From positions 1 through 8,029 of the forward strand of contig JAWLHS010000109.1 in assembly GCA_041690235.1 (NCBI GenBank): DNA of 8,029 nt, given 5' to 3'. Source of the DNA: SLSG01 sp041690235 (GTDB lineage: Bacteria > Bacteroidota > Bacteroidia > Bacteroidales > UBA7960). The notes beneath the pieces are model-generated. The model saw only the letters and a list, made by a program, of their open reading frames with translations. It had not been told where the DNA came from and did no database searches. The position numbers and the translations under genes were made by a program. Positions 1-6,938 of this stretch are shown here, one piece after another. Numbering within the stretch: position 1 is the first letter of the stretch; each line of letters starts with the position of its first letter.

Positions 1-420
1 CAGATCCTTAAAAGTATACACGCCCTTAATCCCTGGAATATTCGGTACGATGTGTTTGATTCGGCGATACATTTCCTCTCCGGCCACAAACACATAGCTA
101 ACTTCGGCATGTTCCAGGATGTAGGCATAGTCGCTGTCACTGATTGTCGGATAAATGGGTATGTGGATGCCCCCGACCTGCTGAACACCCATGTCAAGGA
201 AATTCCATTCCGGCCGGTTAAAGGTGATGGAAGCGATCTTGTCGCCTTTCTTAACACCCAGGTGCATCAGTCCGTAGCTGACATTGTGGCTGTTGTCAAC
301 AAACTCCCGGGTAGAATAAGTATTCCACGCAGCCCCGTCCTTACCCGCCAGGGCGTCTTCTTTATCAGGGCAAAGCCGTTCATACCTTTCCAGAAGGTCA
401 AAAATCCTGGTTACTTCCAT
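1..420 (-). CDS. Long-chain acyl-CoA synthetase (AMP-forming), N-terminal part, cut by left edge
   Basis: The first 140 residues read MEVTRIFDLLERY and continue with WNTYSTREFVDN, YGLMHLGVKKGDKIA, NRPEWNFLDMGVQQVGGIHIPIYPT and ILEHAEVSYVFVAG. This succession of blocks is the N-terminal domain of the ANL adenylate-forming superfamily, as in FadD15-type fatty acid-CoA ligases. Known members activate fatty acids with ATP and CoA through an acyl-AMP intermediate, for membrane lipid synthesis or degradation. The AMP-binding P-loop, the adenylation core and the C-terminal lid lie beyond the edge, so substrate and activity cannot be judged here. The ATG at 420 is the first good start. The frame stays open further upstream, but only through the putative promoter and leader. 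A terminator upstream makes it a separate unit from the dipeptidase gene in the same direction. Family assignment is firm; chain-length preference is unknown. Confidence 0.88.
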   Translation of the reverse strand, partial: MEVTRIFDLLERYERLCPDKEDALAGKDGAAWNTYSTREFVDNSHNVSYGLMHLGVKKGDKIASITFNRPEWNFLDMGVQQVGGIHIPIYPTISDSDYAYILEHAEVSYVFVAGEEMYRRIKHIVPNIPGIKGVYTFKDL

Positions 421-494
421 GTGGTTTGATTTAATTGAAACAATGAATTCCCTTTCTTCCCGCCGTCCGTTATACGTATGTTTAACAGGCCGTG

Positions 495-523
495 CGAATG
501 TAAAAATTATTTTATACAGCAAG
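495..523 (-). promoter_or_regulatory. Candidate Bacteroidota-type promoter of the acyl-CoA synthetase gene
   Basis: On the minus strand CTTG (523-520) and TACATTCG (502-495) are separated by 17 bases, resembling TTTG-N17-23-TAnnTTTG with one mismatch in each box. Transcription would begin near 488, leaving a leader of about 68 nt. It sits just downstream of the preceding gene's terminator, as expected. The match is imperfect and this is inference from pattern only. Confidence 0.35.
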
Positions 524-532
524 AACTTTTTT

Positions 533-575
533 AAAAAAAAATAAGCCGCAGCCTTTAATTTGGCCGCGGCTTATT
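533..575 (-). terminator. Intrinsic terminator of the M20 dipeptidase gene
   Basis: Arms 540-553 and 562-575 form a 14-bp stem with one mismatch around an 8-base loop. Read on the minus strand the hairpin is followed by a run of T (complement of the A tract 533-540). It lies 21 bases beyond the dipeptidase stop codon and upstream of the acyl-CoA synthetase promoter, so it should separate the two transcripts. The plus-strand side lacks a T run, so it looks one-directional. Confidence 0.88.
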
Positions 576-596
576 ATGAGCAAGGCTGGTTGCTTC

Positions 597-1967
597 TTAT
601 TTTTTCAGGTCCACATAGTTTTTGTAAAAATGCGGAATGGTTTCTATGCCTTTAAAAAACTGCTCCAAAGGATAGTTTTCGTTGGGGGAGTGTATGGCGT
701 CCGACTCCAGGCCAAACCCCATCAGGATGGATTTGATGCCCAGGATTTTCTCAAAAAGGGAGATAATGGGAATGCTTCCTCCGCTTCTGACCGGGATGGG
801 CTTTTTGCCGAATGTCGTTTCATAGGCCTTGCTGGCGGCCTGGTATTCATCCGTATTGGTCGGGGATACATAGCCTTCGCCTCCGTGGAGAAACTCCACA
901 TCTACCTTAACATAAGGTGGGGCGATGGCCAGAAAGTGCTTTTTAAACAATTCTGTGATTTTGTTGGAGTCCTGATGGGGTACCAGCCGCATGGATATTT
1001 TGGCATGGGCTTCTGAGGGCAATACCGTCTTGGCCCCTTTCTCGGTATGTCCGCCCCAAATCCCGTTTACGTCGAGGCTGGGCCTGATGCCAGTCCGCTC
1101 AAGGGTGGAGTATCCCTTCTCCCCGTAAACATCCGCGATGTCGAGGGCTTTCTTATAGGCCTCCACATCAAAAGGCGCCCTGGCCATTTCGGCCCTTTCT
1201 TCGTTGGAAAGAACCTCCACGTCGTCGTAGAACCCCTTCACGGTGATCTGCCCGTTTTCGTCGGTCAGACTGCCGATGAGTTTGCACAGTACATTCACCG
1301 GATTGGCCACGGCACCGCCAAAGAGTCCGGAGTGAAGGTCGCGGTTCGGGCCGGTTACATGGACCTCGACGTAAGAAAGACCCCTCAGTCCGGTTGTAAT
1401 CGAGGGATTTTCTGCACCGAGCATCGATGTGTCGGATACCAATATCACGTCGGCGGCCAATTTTTCCCTGTTTTGTTCCATGAACTTTCCAAGGCTTGGT
1501 GAGCCAATCTCTTCCTCTCCCTCAATCATAAATTTCACATTGCAGGGAAGCTGGCCTGATTGAACCAGGTATTCGAAGGCCGCAAAATGCATAAACATCT
1601 GGCCCTTGTCGTCATCGGCTCCCCTGGCAAAAATTTTCCCCTCCCTGATTTCGGGTTCGAACGGAGGGCTCTTCCAAAGATTGAGGGGCTCTACGGGTTG
1701 AACATCGTAATGTCCGTATACCAGGACTGTAGGCAAGGCCGGATCAATGATCTTTTCACCAAAAATGACCGGATGGCCCTCGGTATCCAGGACCTCGGCC
1801 TTGTCGGCCCCTTTCTCCAGCAACTTGTTTTTGATCCAGGCGGATGCTTCGTACATATCGTCTTTATGTGCCTCTTTGGAGCTGATGGAAGGGATCCGGA
1901 TCAGTTCAAAGAGTTCCTGCAGCAGGCGGTCCTGGTTTTCATCAATAAATCTTTTCAGGTCATTCAT
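597..1967 (-). CDS. M20-family metallodipeptidase
   Basis: A 456-residue M20 zinc peptidase (ArgE/DapE/CPG2/CNDP group), expected to be cytosolic and to cleave short peptides. Visible motifs: VYGHYDVQP (H86 metal ligand, D88), RGADDDKGQ (D119 aligns with the bridging aspartate), EGEEEIGSP (E152 catalytic base, E153 metal ligand), VSDTS (D179) and IHSPNE (H426). DLHSG (210-214, H212) marks the inserted dimerisation domain, and RSGGSIP (394-400) matches the substrate-binding loop of the CNDP-like branch. All five metal ligands and the base are present, so it should be active. No signal peptide is seen. The frame could begin at 2063, but those 32 extra residues are hydrophobic and A/T-derived and lie across the likely promoter, so the ATG at 1967 (MNDLKRF) is chosen. 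It is a single-gene unit, divergent from the kinase. The exact peptide substrate cannot be read from sequence. Confidence 0.93.
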   Translation of the reverse strand: MNDLKRFIDENQDRLLQELFELIRIPSISSKEAHKDDMYEASAWIKNKLLEKGADKAEVLDTEGHPVIFGEKIIDPALPTVLVYGHYDVQPVEPLNLWKSPPFEPEIREGKIFARGADDDKGQMFMHFAAFEYLVQSGQLPCNVKFMIEGEEEIGSPSLGKFMEQNREKLAADVILVSDTSMLGAENPSITTGLRGLSYVEVHVTGPNRDLHSGLFGGAVANPVNVLCKLIGSLTDENGQITVKGFYDDVEVLSNEERAEMARAPFDVEAYKKALDIADVYGEKGYSTLERTGIRPSLDVNGIWGGHTEKGAKTVLPSEAHAKISMRLVPHQDSNKITELFKKHFLAIAPPYVKVDVEFLHGGEGYVSPTNTDEYQAASKAYETTFGKKPIPVRSGGSIPIISLFEKILGIKSILMGFGLESDAIHSPNENYPLEQFFKGIETIPHFYKNYVDLKK

Positions 1968-2012
1968 AAAAAAATGATTTGGGAATACAATTTGAATTGA
2001 CTTGTCTGATAG

Positions 2013-2020
2013 CAAAAATA
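2013..2020 (-). promoter_or_regulatory. Candidate -7 element of the dipeptidase promoter
   Basis: TATTTTTG on the minus strand is a perfect TAnnTTTG match. Transcription would start near 2006, about 39 nt before the ATG at 1967. A TTTG -33 partner at the normal distance is not evident; the nearest TTTG is about 30 bases upstream. If used, it excludes the 32-residue upstream extension from translation. Confidence 0.4.
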
Positions 2021-2071
2021 TATAATTTATGGCATTTCTTCCCTGATTTTCAAACAAAATCAAACTTGAAA

Positions 2072-2105
2072 TTGCCCGGTTAACCGATTTAATTTTTTAT
2101 CTTGC
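2072..2105 (+). promoter_or_regulatory. Candidate kinase promoter with embedded palindrome
   Basis: TTG (2072-2074) and TATCTTG (2098-2104) are spaced 23 bases apart, a weak fit to the Bacteroidota promoter, with the kinase ATG about 26 bases after the expected start. Between the boxes lies the perfect 10-base palindrome CGGTTAACCG (2077-2086), positioned where a repressor or other regulator could bind. Both claims are pattern-based, and the palindrome could be chance. Confidence 0.3.
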
Positions 2106-2136
2106 GGACGAAAAAAAAAGATCAATAAGCGGTGAA

Positions 2137-3873
2137 ATGACTTGGAAAGCAATCTCCCCGGCCATAAAAATACCCTTGATTTATGTGCTTATCGGGGGGC
2201 TTTGGATTCTCCTGTCCGATTGGCTGATTGAGTTGTGGGTTGAGGACTCCGGCATGATCCGGGAGGCCCAGACCCATAAGGGCTGGTTTTTTGTGGGGGT
2301 GACTGGCTTGTTGCTGGCCGTCCTGGTCAACCGTCTTCTGTCACGGCTTGAACAAACCAGGCAATCTTACACAAAGTCCCTGCAGGAGTCTGAGCTCAAG
2401 CTGTCCACACTGCTTTCCAACCTGCCCGGCATGGCTTTCCGTTGTCAGAATGACCCACACTGGACCATGCTTTTTGTCAGCCGGGGATGCGAAGACCTTA
2501 CCGGTTATTCGGTAGAGGAACTCCAAAACAGTGCCTTTATCTCCTACATCCGGATGATCCACCCCGATGACCGCCGAAAGGTCCGCAACGAGGTGCAGGA
2601 TAAGGTGGCATTGAAGGAAACCTATTTTCTCACCTACCGGATGATTACCAAATCCAGCGCCATCAAGTGGGTTCTTGAGCAGGGGCAGGGTGTGTTTGGG
2701 CCCTCGGGGGAACTGCTTTATATCGAAGGGTTTATTTCGGATATTTCAGAACAAAAAAGGGCTGAAAAGTCGCTGCAGTACTATGCCGACTTTTTGAATG
2801 TTATCATCGAAAGCATTCCTTTCCCTTTGTTTTATAAAGACCCTTCCGGCAGGTATCTTGGGTGCAACAAAGCTTTTTGCCAGCTTGTGGGGAAAAGCTC
2901 TGATGAGATAATCGGTCAGACGGTTTACGATATGTTTTCAGCCGCTCAGGCAAAAAAGTTCATGGATAAAAACAAGGAACTGCTTGAAACCCGGCAAAAT
3001 CAACACCTGGAAACCAAGGTAGAGCTTCCCGACGGGAAGTATATTTATGTGGTCATGCATAAGTCCATCTTTTTGAATCCGGACGGTCAGCCCGGAGGCA
3101 TTATCGGCGTGTTCTTCGACATTTCTGACCGGGTCAGGGCCGAAACCATTATTCTGCAGCAAATGGAAGAACTGGAGCGCGCCAACGATGAGCTGGACCG
3201 TTTCACCTACAGCGTGTCGCATGATCTGAGGAGTCCGATGGTTACCGTTGAAGGGTTTTTGGGCCTGATCCGGGATGAAGCCCTGGCCGGGAATATGGAT
3301 GCCATGGAGGATCATATTAAAAGGGCCTTTGCCACCATTGAGAAGATGCATAAATTACTGGAAGACCTCCTGCGCTTGTCCCGGCTTGGTAAGGTAACTG
3401 ACCCCTTCGAGAAGGTTTCAATGAATGACCTGGTTTACGAAGTGCTGGAGCACCTGCACGGGCTGATCAGCAGAAACGGGTGCAGCATTCACCTGGATCC
3501 AAACCTGCCGGAAGTTTACGCCGATCGCACCCGGATCATGGTTGTGCTGCAGAACCTGATCGAGAATGCCATCAAATTCAAGTCTGACGACCGCACTTTA
3601 AGGATTCGCATCGGTGTGAATCCATCCGAAGACAAACCCGTGTTCTTTGTGAAAGACAATGGGATTGGCATTGAACCAGACCACCAACCCGATATTTTTA
3701 ACCTCTTCAGTAAGCTTGACAGCAGATCTGAAGGGACAGGACTCGGGTTGACGCTGGTCGAGCGGATTATCCGGATGCATGGAGGGAAGATCTGGGTTGA
3801 GTCGGAAGGGGAGGGCAAAGGGGCCTGTTTTTACTTCTCCCTGCCCGCGAAAGATCCGAAGGCTGAGGATTAA
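2137..3873 (+). CDS. Membrane-bound PAS-PAS sensor histidine kinase (orphan)
   Basis: A 578-residue hybrid-free sensor kinase. Two membrane segments (about 12-34 and 50-66) bracket a short external loop of about 15 residues; the first carries the YxxxGxLWILLSD pattern common at the N-terminus of PAS kinases. A short coiled linker (67-90) leads to a PAS_3-type domain (about 88-205, with IHPDDR at 141-146 and a C-terminal EGFISDIS), then a second PAS_4-like domain (about 215-335, LFYKDPSGRY to GVFFDIS). The HisKA domain has FTYSVSHDLRSP with phospho-acceptor H362. The ATPase domain has the N box (N473, N477), the G1 box DNGIGI (507-512), the F box IFNLFSKL (520-527) and the G2 box GTGLGL (533-538). 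All catalytic boxes are intact. With so small an external loop, the signal is probably read by the PAS domains in the cytoplasm or at the membrane. No receiver domain and no neighbouring response regulator are present, so the output is unknown. Confidence 0.94.
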   Translation: MTWKAISPAIKIPLIYVLIGGLWILLSDWLIELWVEDSGMIREAQTHKGWFFVGVTGLLLAVLVNRLLSRLEQTRQSYTKSLQESELKLSTLLSNLPGMAFRCQNDPHWTMLFVSRGCEDLTGYSVEELQNSAFISYIRMIHPDDRRKVRNEVQDKVALKETYFLTYRMITKSSAIKWVLEQGQGVFGPSGELLYIEGFISDISEQKRAEKSLQYYADFLNVIIESIPFPLFYKDPSGRYLGCNKAFCQLVGKSSDEIIGQTVYDMFSAAQAKKFMDKNKELLETRQNQHLETKVELPDGKYIYVVMHKSIFLNPDGQPGGIIGVFFDISDRVRAETIILQQMEELERANDELDRFTYSVSHDLRSPMVTVEGFLGLIRDEALAGNMDAMEDHIKRAFATIEKMHKLLEDLLRLSRLGKVTDPFEKVSMNDLVYEVLEHLHGLISRNGCSIHLDPNLPEVYADRTRIMVVLQNLIENAIKFKSDDRTLRIRIGVNPSEDKPVFFVKDNGIGIEPDHQPDIFNLFSKLDSRSEGTGLGLTLVERIIRMHGGKIWVESEGEGKGACFYFSLPAKDPKAED

Positions 3874-4256
3874 TCTTCCCATCCGAACCAGTAGTCCAAG
3901 TCCCTGCGTTCTTTCTTGGTTGGCCGTCCGCTTCCCTTGGGCCGGTAAGTGTGACGGGTTTTAAGAAGTTCCAGTTTGTGGTATTCCTCCTCCGGTGTAA
4001 GGTCCTGCATATAATGGGCCACAAGCTTTGCGCCCACCCGTTTTTCGAGCAAATCCAATACTTTCAGATGTCTTATTATCGGGCCCCAGCGGAGCTCGAT
4101 CACCATTCCCTTTCTTACTTCCCGGCTGGGCTTTACCTCCAGGTCATCCACTTTCACCTTTCCACTTCGGCAAGCCTGGGTTGCCAGGCTCCGGGTTTTG
4201 AAAACCCGCACAGCCCAGAGCCATTTATCTATTCGGGGTCCTTCATTTGCCGGCAT
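3870..4256 (-). CDS. hslR: Hsp15-like S4-domain RNA-binding protein
   Basis: A 128-residue protein with an S4 RNA-binding domain at about 8-60 (RIDKWLWAVRVFKTR, then the ACRSGKVKVDD turn and KPSREVRKGMVIELR). A helical middle and a basic tail follow, with RPKGSGRPTKKERRDLD at 105-121. That order and length match Hsp15 (E. coli about 133 residues), which binds 50S subunits carrying nascent peptidyl-tRNA after premature dissociation and helps recycle them. The frame is open to 4403, but that extension lies inside der, so the ATG at 4256 is chosen, leaving 22 bases after the der stop. It is the last gene of the era-der operon. Its TAA overlaps the convergent kinase's TAA. Family is sure; the Hsp15 role is inferred from the match and context. 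Confidence 0.9.
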   Translation of the reverse strand: MPANEGPRIDKWLWAVRVFKTRSLATQACRSGKVKVDDLEVKPSREVRKGMVIELRWGPIIRHLKVLDLLEKRVGAKLVAHYMQDLTPEEEYHKLELLKTRHTYRPKGSGRPTKKERRDLDYWFGWED

Positions 4257-4278
4257 GCCTGTGGGTTGGTTATTTGCG

Positions 4279-5586
4279 TTATTTTTTTCTGAAATATATT
4301 TTGATCGGCACCCCGGTAAAGTTCCAGTGCTTTCGAATCTGGTTTTCCACAAAACGCGCATAAGGTTCACGAATGTATTGCGGGAGGTTGCAGAAAAAGG
4401 CAAATGTGGGATAATGAACGGGAAGCTGGGTAATGTATTTGATTTTTATGTACTTGCCCTTTACAGAAGGAGGTGGGTAGGTCGCAATGACCGGTAAAAG
4501 AACCTCATTGAGTTTGCTGGTGGTTACTTTTCGAATGCGGTTTGTGTAAACTTCAAGGGCCGTTTCCATGGCTTTAAAAATGCGCTGTTTTGTAAGAACG
4601 GATGTAAAAATAATGGGGACATCCTTAAACGGGGCCGTTTTTTCACGGATCAGGGCTTCGAACTCCTTGGTGGAGTTGGTGTCTTTTTCGACCAGGTCCC
4701 ATTTGTTGACCAGGATTACCACGCCTTTGTTGTTCCTGGTGGCCAGGGTGAAAATATTCAGATCCTGCGACTCGAACCCCGAGGTTGCATCAACCAGTAC
4801 AAAGCATACATCGGCATTTTCGATGGCCCTGACGGACCGCATAACAGAATAAAACTCTATATTTTCGGTGACTTTCCCCTTTTTCCTCAATCCGGCGGTA
4901 TCCACCAGGTAAAAATCAAAGCCAAAACTTTTGTAGCGGGTATAAATGGTATCTCGCGTGGTTCCGGGGATGTCCGTTACAATATTCCGATCCGTTCCGA
5001 TCAGGGCATTGATGAGCGAGGATTTGCCGACATTGGGCCTCCCGATGACTGCAAAACGTGGCAGATCCTCCTCCGGTTCTTCTTCGGGGAGTTTTTCCAT
5101 GACCTTGACTGCCTCATCGAGCAATTCTCCCGTGCCGCTGCCATTGATGGAAGAAACGGGAAATACCGTACCAAGCCCGAGTTCGTAAAAGACGCCTGCA
5201 TCGTTCATGATGCGGGGGTTGTCCGACTTGTTGCCAACCAGGAAAGTGGGTTTTCCGCTGCGCCGGAGCAAATTGGCCACTTCGACATCCATGGGATTGA
5301 TGCCCTCAATGGCATCCACAAGGAAAAAGATCACGCTGGCTTCTTCAATGGCGATGGCAACCTGGGTGCGGATCTGTTCTTCAAAAACATCCTCAGAACC
5401 GAGCACGTACCCCCCGGTATCGATCACCGAAAATTCCATTCCGTTCCAGTCGCTTTTCCCGTAGTGGCGGTCCCTGGTTACCCCGGCTGTGGGATCGACG
5501 ATGGCCTGCCGGTGCTGGACGAGCCGGTTAAAAAGTGTGGATTTACCCACATTTGGGCGGCCGACAAGGGCTACAATATTTGACAT
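4279..5586 (-). CDS. der: Ribosome biogenesis GTPase Der (EngA)
   Basis: 435 residues with the Der architecture of two tandem GTPase domains plus a KH-like domain. Domain 1: GRPNVGKST (9-17), DTGG (56-59), NKSD (119-122). An acidic linker (about 165-175, EEEPEEDLP) follows. Domain 2: GRPNVGKSS (182-190), PGTTRD (207-212), DTAG (229-232) followed by LRKKGKVTENIE, and NKWD (294-297). The C-terminal KH-like part (about 350-435) ends in GVPIKIYFRKK. All nucleotide-binding motifs are intact and the length is typical. Der is an essential GTPase for late 50S assembly. The ATG at 5586 starts directly with the first beta strand (MSNIVALVGRPN). It begins 34 bases after the era stop and is followed 22 bases later by the S4 gene, so co-transcription is likely. 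Confidence 0.98.
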   Translation of the reverse strand: MSNIVALVGRPNVGKSTLFNRLVQHRQAIVDPTAGVTRDRHYGKSDWNGMEFSVIDTGGYVLGSEDVFEEQIRTQVAIAIEEASVIFFLVDAIEGINPMDVEVANLLRRSGKPTFLVGNKSDNPRIMNDAGVFYELGLGTVFPVSSINGSGTGELLDEAVKVMEKLPEEEPEEDLPRFAVIGRPNVGKSSLINALIGTDRNIVTDIPGTTRDTIYTRYKSFGFDFYLVDTAGLRKKGKVTENIEFYSVMRSVRAIENADVCFVLVDATSGFESQDLNIFTLATRNNKGVVILVNKWDLVEKDTNSTKEFEALIREKTAPFKDVPIIFTSVLTKQRIFKAMETALEVYTNRIRKVTTSKLNEVLLPVIATYPPPSVKGKYIKIKYITQLPVHYPTFAFFCNLPQYIREPYARFVENQIRKHWNFTGVPIKIYFRKK

Positions 5587-5620
5587 GATAAGTGGGTTAT
5601 TTATGGTTCAGAAAAACGAT

Positions 5621-6496
5621 CTATTGGTTATACCCAAAGCGTCGCAGCTTCATTTCATCCTCCCGCCAGTTTTTGCTGACCTTTACATGCAACTCCAGGA
5701 ATACTTTTTTGCTCAGGAATGCCTCGATGTCCTTACGGGCCTCCATGCCGACCTTTTTTAATGCTTTGCCCTGGTGCCCGATGATGATCCCTTTCTGGGT
5801 TTCCCGGGCTACATGTATCACGCAACGGATGCTGACGAGCTTGCCCTCTTCCTTGAAAGTATCTACGACGACTTCCACTGAATAAGGGATCTCCTTTTGG
5901 TAATTCAGCAAAATCTTTTCACGGACAATCTCTGAAACGAAAAACCGAACCGGCTTGTCGGTCAACTCGTCTTTCGGGAAGTAGGGGGGTGACTCCGGCA
6001 TGAGTTCGAGGACCTTGGCAAAGACGGCATCAACATTAAAACCCGTGAGGGCCGAAATGGGAAGCACCAGCCAATCCGGATATTCCTTTTTCCATTGTTC
6101 GCATTTGGTAACGACCTCATCCTGGCTGGCCAGGTCAATTTTGTTGATCAGAAGCATGACCGGGGTGCCTGTCTGTTTGATTTTTCCAAGAATCTCCAGG
6201 TCATCGAAGTCTTTATGGATTTCACTCAGGATAATGAACAGATCGGCATCTTCCAGGGTGCTCTTCACGAAGCGCATCATTTGCTCCTGCAAACGGTAAT
6301 TGGGCTTCATCACGCCGGGGGTGTCGGAGAACACAACCTGGTAATCCTCTTCATTTGCTATGCCCATGATCCGGTGCCGGGTGGTCTGGGCTTTGGGTGT
6401 AATTATGGCCAGCTTTTCACCCAGGATGGCGTTCATCAGGGTGGATTTTCCCGCATTGGGATTTCCGATAATGTTTACAAAGCCGGCTTTATGCAT
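5621..6496 (-). CDS. era: GTPase Era
   Basis: 291 residues. The GTPase domain has GNPNAGKST (11-19), the switch-I TTRHRI (38-43), DTPG (58-61), NKID (118-121) and SAL (148-150). An Era-specific KH domain follows, with EIVREKIL (189-196) and the RNA-binding loop IIIGHQGKALKKVG (237-250). Era binds GTP and the 3' end of 16S rRNA next to the anti-Shine-Dalgarno region and is needed for 30S maturation. All motifs are intact and the size is normal. The ATG at 6496 places the P-loop at the usual distance from the N-terminus (MHKAGFVNIIGNPNAGK). It is the first gene of the era-der-hslR unit, with a perfect -7 box 38 bases upstream. It is divergent from tRNA-fMet, from which it is separated by 124 bases. 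Confidence 0.98.
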   Translation of the reverse strand: MHKAGFVNIIGNPNAGKSTLMNAILGEKLAIITPKAQTTRHRIMGIANEEDYQVVFSDTPGVMKPNYRLQEQMMRFVKSTLEDADLFIILSEIHKDFDDLEILGKIKQTGTPVMLLINKIDLASQDEVVTKCEQWKKEYPDWLVLPISALTGFNVDAVFAKVLELMPESPPYFPKDELTDKPVRFFVSEIVREKILLNYQKEIPYSVEVVVDTFKEEGKLVSIRCVIHVARETQKGIIIGHQGKALKKVGMEARKDIEAFLSKKVFLELHVKVSKNWREDEMKLRRFGYNQ

Positions 6497-6533
6497 CGGG
6501 GTTTGTTGTTTTGTTGATGAGCGGTTTAACCCA

Positions 6534-6541
6534 CAAAGTTA
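6534..6541 (-). promoter_or_regulatory. Candidate -7 element of the era operon promoter
   Basis: TAACTTTG on the minus strand fits TAnnTTTG exactly, predicting a start near 6527 and a leader of about 31 nt. No clear TTTG is found at the -33 position; the upstream A/T-rich stretch gives only a TTTA-like match at a somewhat long distance. Confidence 0.45.
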
Positions 6542-6570
6542 GGCCTTTTCTGCAATTTATTTTTTAAAGA

Positions 6571-6602
6571 TTTGGTAACACGGGTTTTATTCCCTATTTT
6601 TG
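6571..6602 (+). promoter_or_regulatory. Bacteroidota consensus promoter of tRNA-fMet
   Basis: TTTG (6571-6574), 20 bases, then TATTTTTG (6595-6602) match TTTG-N19/20-TAnnTTTG in every fixed base. The predicted start near 6609 leaves a leader of about 12 nt before the tRNA. This is the best promoter in the window and the main sequence evidence for the phylum. Confidence 0.75.
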
Positions 6603-6620
6603 CACCCTGATTAACCATAG

Positions 6621-6690
<70 letters not shown>

Positions 6691-6692
<2 letters not shown>

Positions 6693-6812
6693 CAAAGTAA
6701 AATCCCTGGTGCAAAAGCACCGGGGATTTTTGTTTTCAGACCGAGCCGGGCTTGCTCAGGTGAGGAATGGAAACAGAAAGACCGCAGGCGTATGCAGGGG
6801 TTTTACTTTGTA
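6691..6812. repeat. Inverted copy of the tRNA trailer (arms 6691-6708 and 6795-6812)
   Basis: Bases 6691-6708, spanning the last tRNA bases and the left arm of the terminator, match the reverse complement of 6795-6812 at 17 of 18 positions. The right copy also lies within a local hairpin: GTTTTAC (6800-6806), TTT, GTAAAAC (6810-6816), extended by GGG/CCC across a 2-base bulge to 6821. In a read-through transcript the long-range pairing would compete with the terminator hairpin. The origin is unknown: a decayed repeat, part of a mobile element, or a small structured RNA are all possible. Confidence 0.6.
6699..6736 (+). terminator. Intrinsic terminator after tRNA-fMet
   Basis: Arms 6699-6712 and 6717-6730 form a 14-bp stem with one G-T wobble, closed by an AAAA loop and followed by a T-rich tract to 6736. 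It starts only 7 bases after the tRNA, so the tRNA is transcribed alone. Confidence 0.9.
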
Positions 6813-6931
6813 AAACATCCCAGATTCAGGAACCCGAGTACGTCGCAGTCTTACAAGTTACCCCGTCCCCCTCTACTAAGGTAAGCACAGAGCGAAACGC
6901 ACAGGGCATTTTATTCTTCTGTAATTATTAA
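6767..6931 (+). CDS. Doubtful 54-codon ORF in the tRNA-downstream gap
   Basis: An ATG at 6767, just after an in-frame TGA at 6761, opens 54 codons beginning METERPQAYAGVLLCKTSQ and ending QGILFFCNY before a TAA. The product is rich in Q, S, T, P and V. I recognise no domain, signal peptide or membrane segment. It sits after a strong terminator without a clear promoter or ribosome binding site, and its early part overlaps the inverted repeat and hairpin. The open frame may be a by-product of a structured or repeated noncoding element. It is the only open frame I noticed in the 202-bp gap 6737-6938, which otherwise shows only a weak hairpin near 6741-6760 and nothing else recognisable. Confidence 0.15.
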   Translation: METERPQAYAGVLLCKTSQIQEPEYVAVLQVTPSPSTKVSTERNAQGILFFCNY

Positions 6932-6938
6932 GAGACTA

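Noticed and set aside
421..540. Open frame continuing upstream of the acyl-CoA synthetase ATG
   Set aside because: No recognisable protein and no better start; the stretch holds the putative promoter and leader.
576..2000. Several plus-strand open frames opposite the dipeptidase gene
   Set aside because: Antisense shadows of a gene with all catalytic motifs; no domain or promoter of their own. The same applies to frames opposite the kinase, der and era.
1968..2063. 32-residue N-terminal extension of the dipeptidase
   Set aside because: It is not family-like, is encoded by A/T-rich DNA, and spans the TATTTTTG element; the ATG at 1967 gives the usual M20 N-terminus.
3846..3882. Possible hairpin around AAGATCC...GGATTAATCTT at the kinase-S4 junction
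   Set aside because: The stem is interrupted by a bulge and has no T tract on either strand.
4257..4403. Upstream start of the S4 gene overlapping der
   Set aside because: The extra residues are an out-of-frame reading of the der 3' end; the ATG at 4256 gives a normal Hsp15 length and a 22-bp gap.
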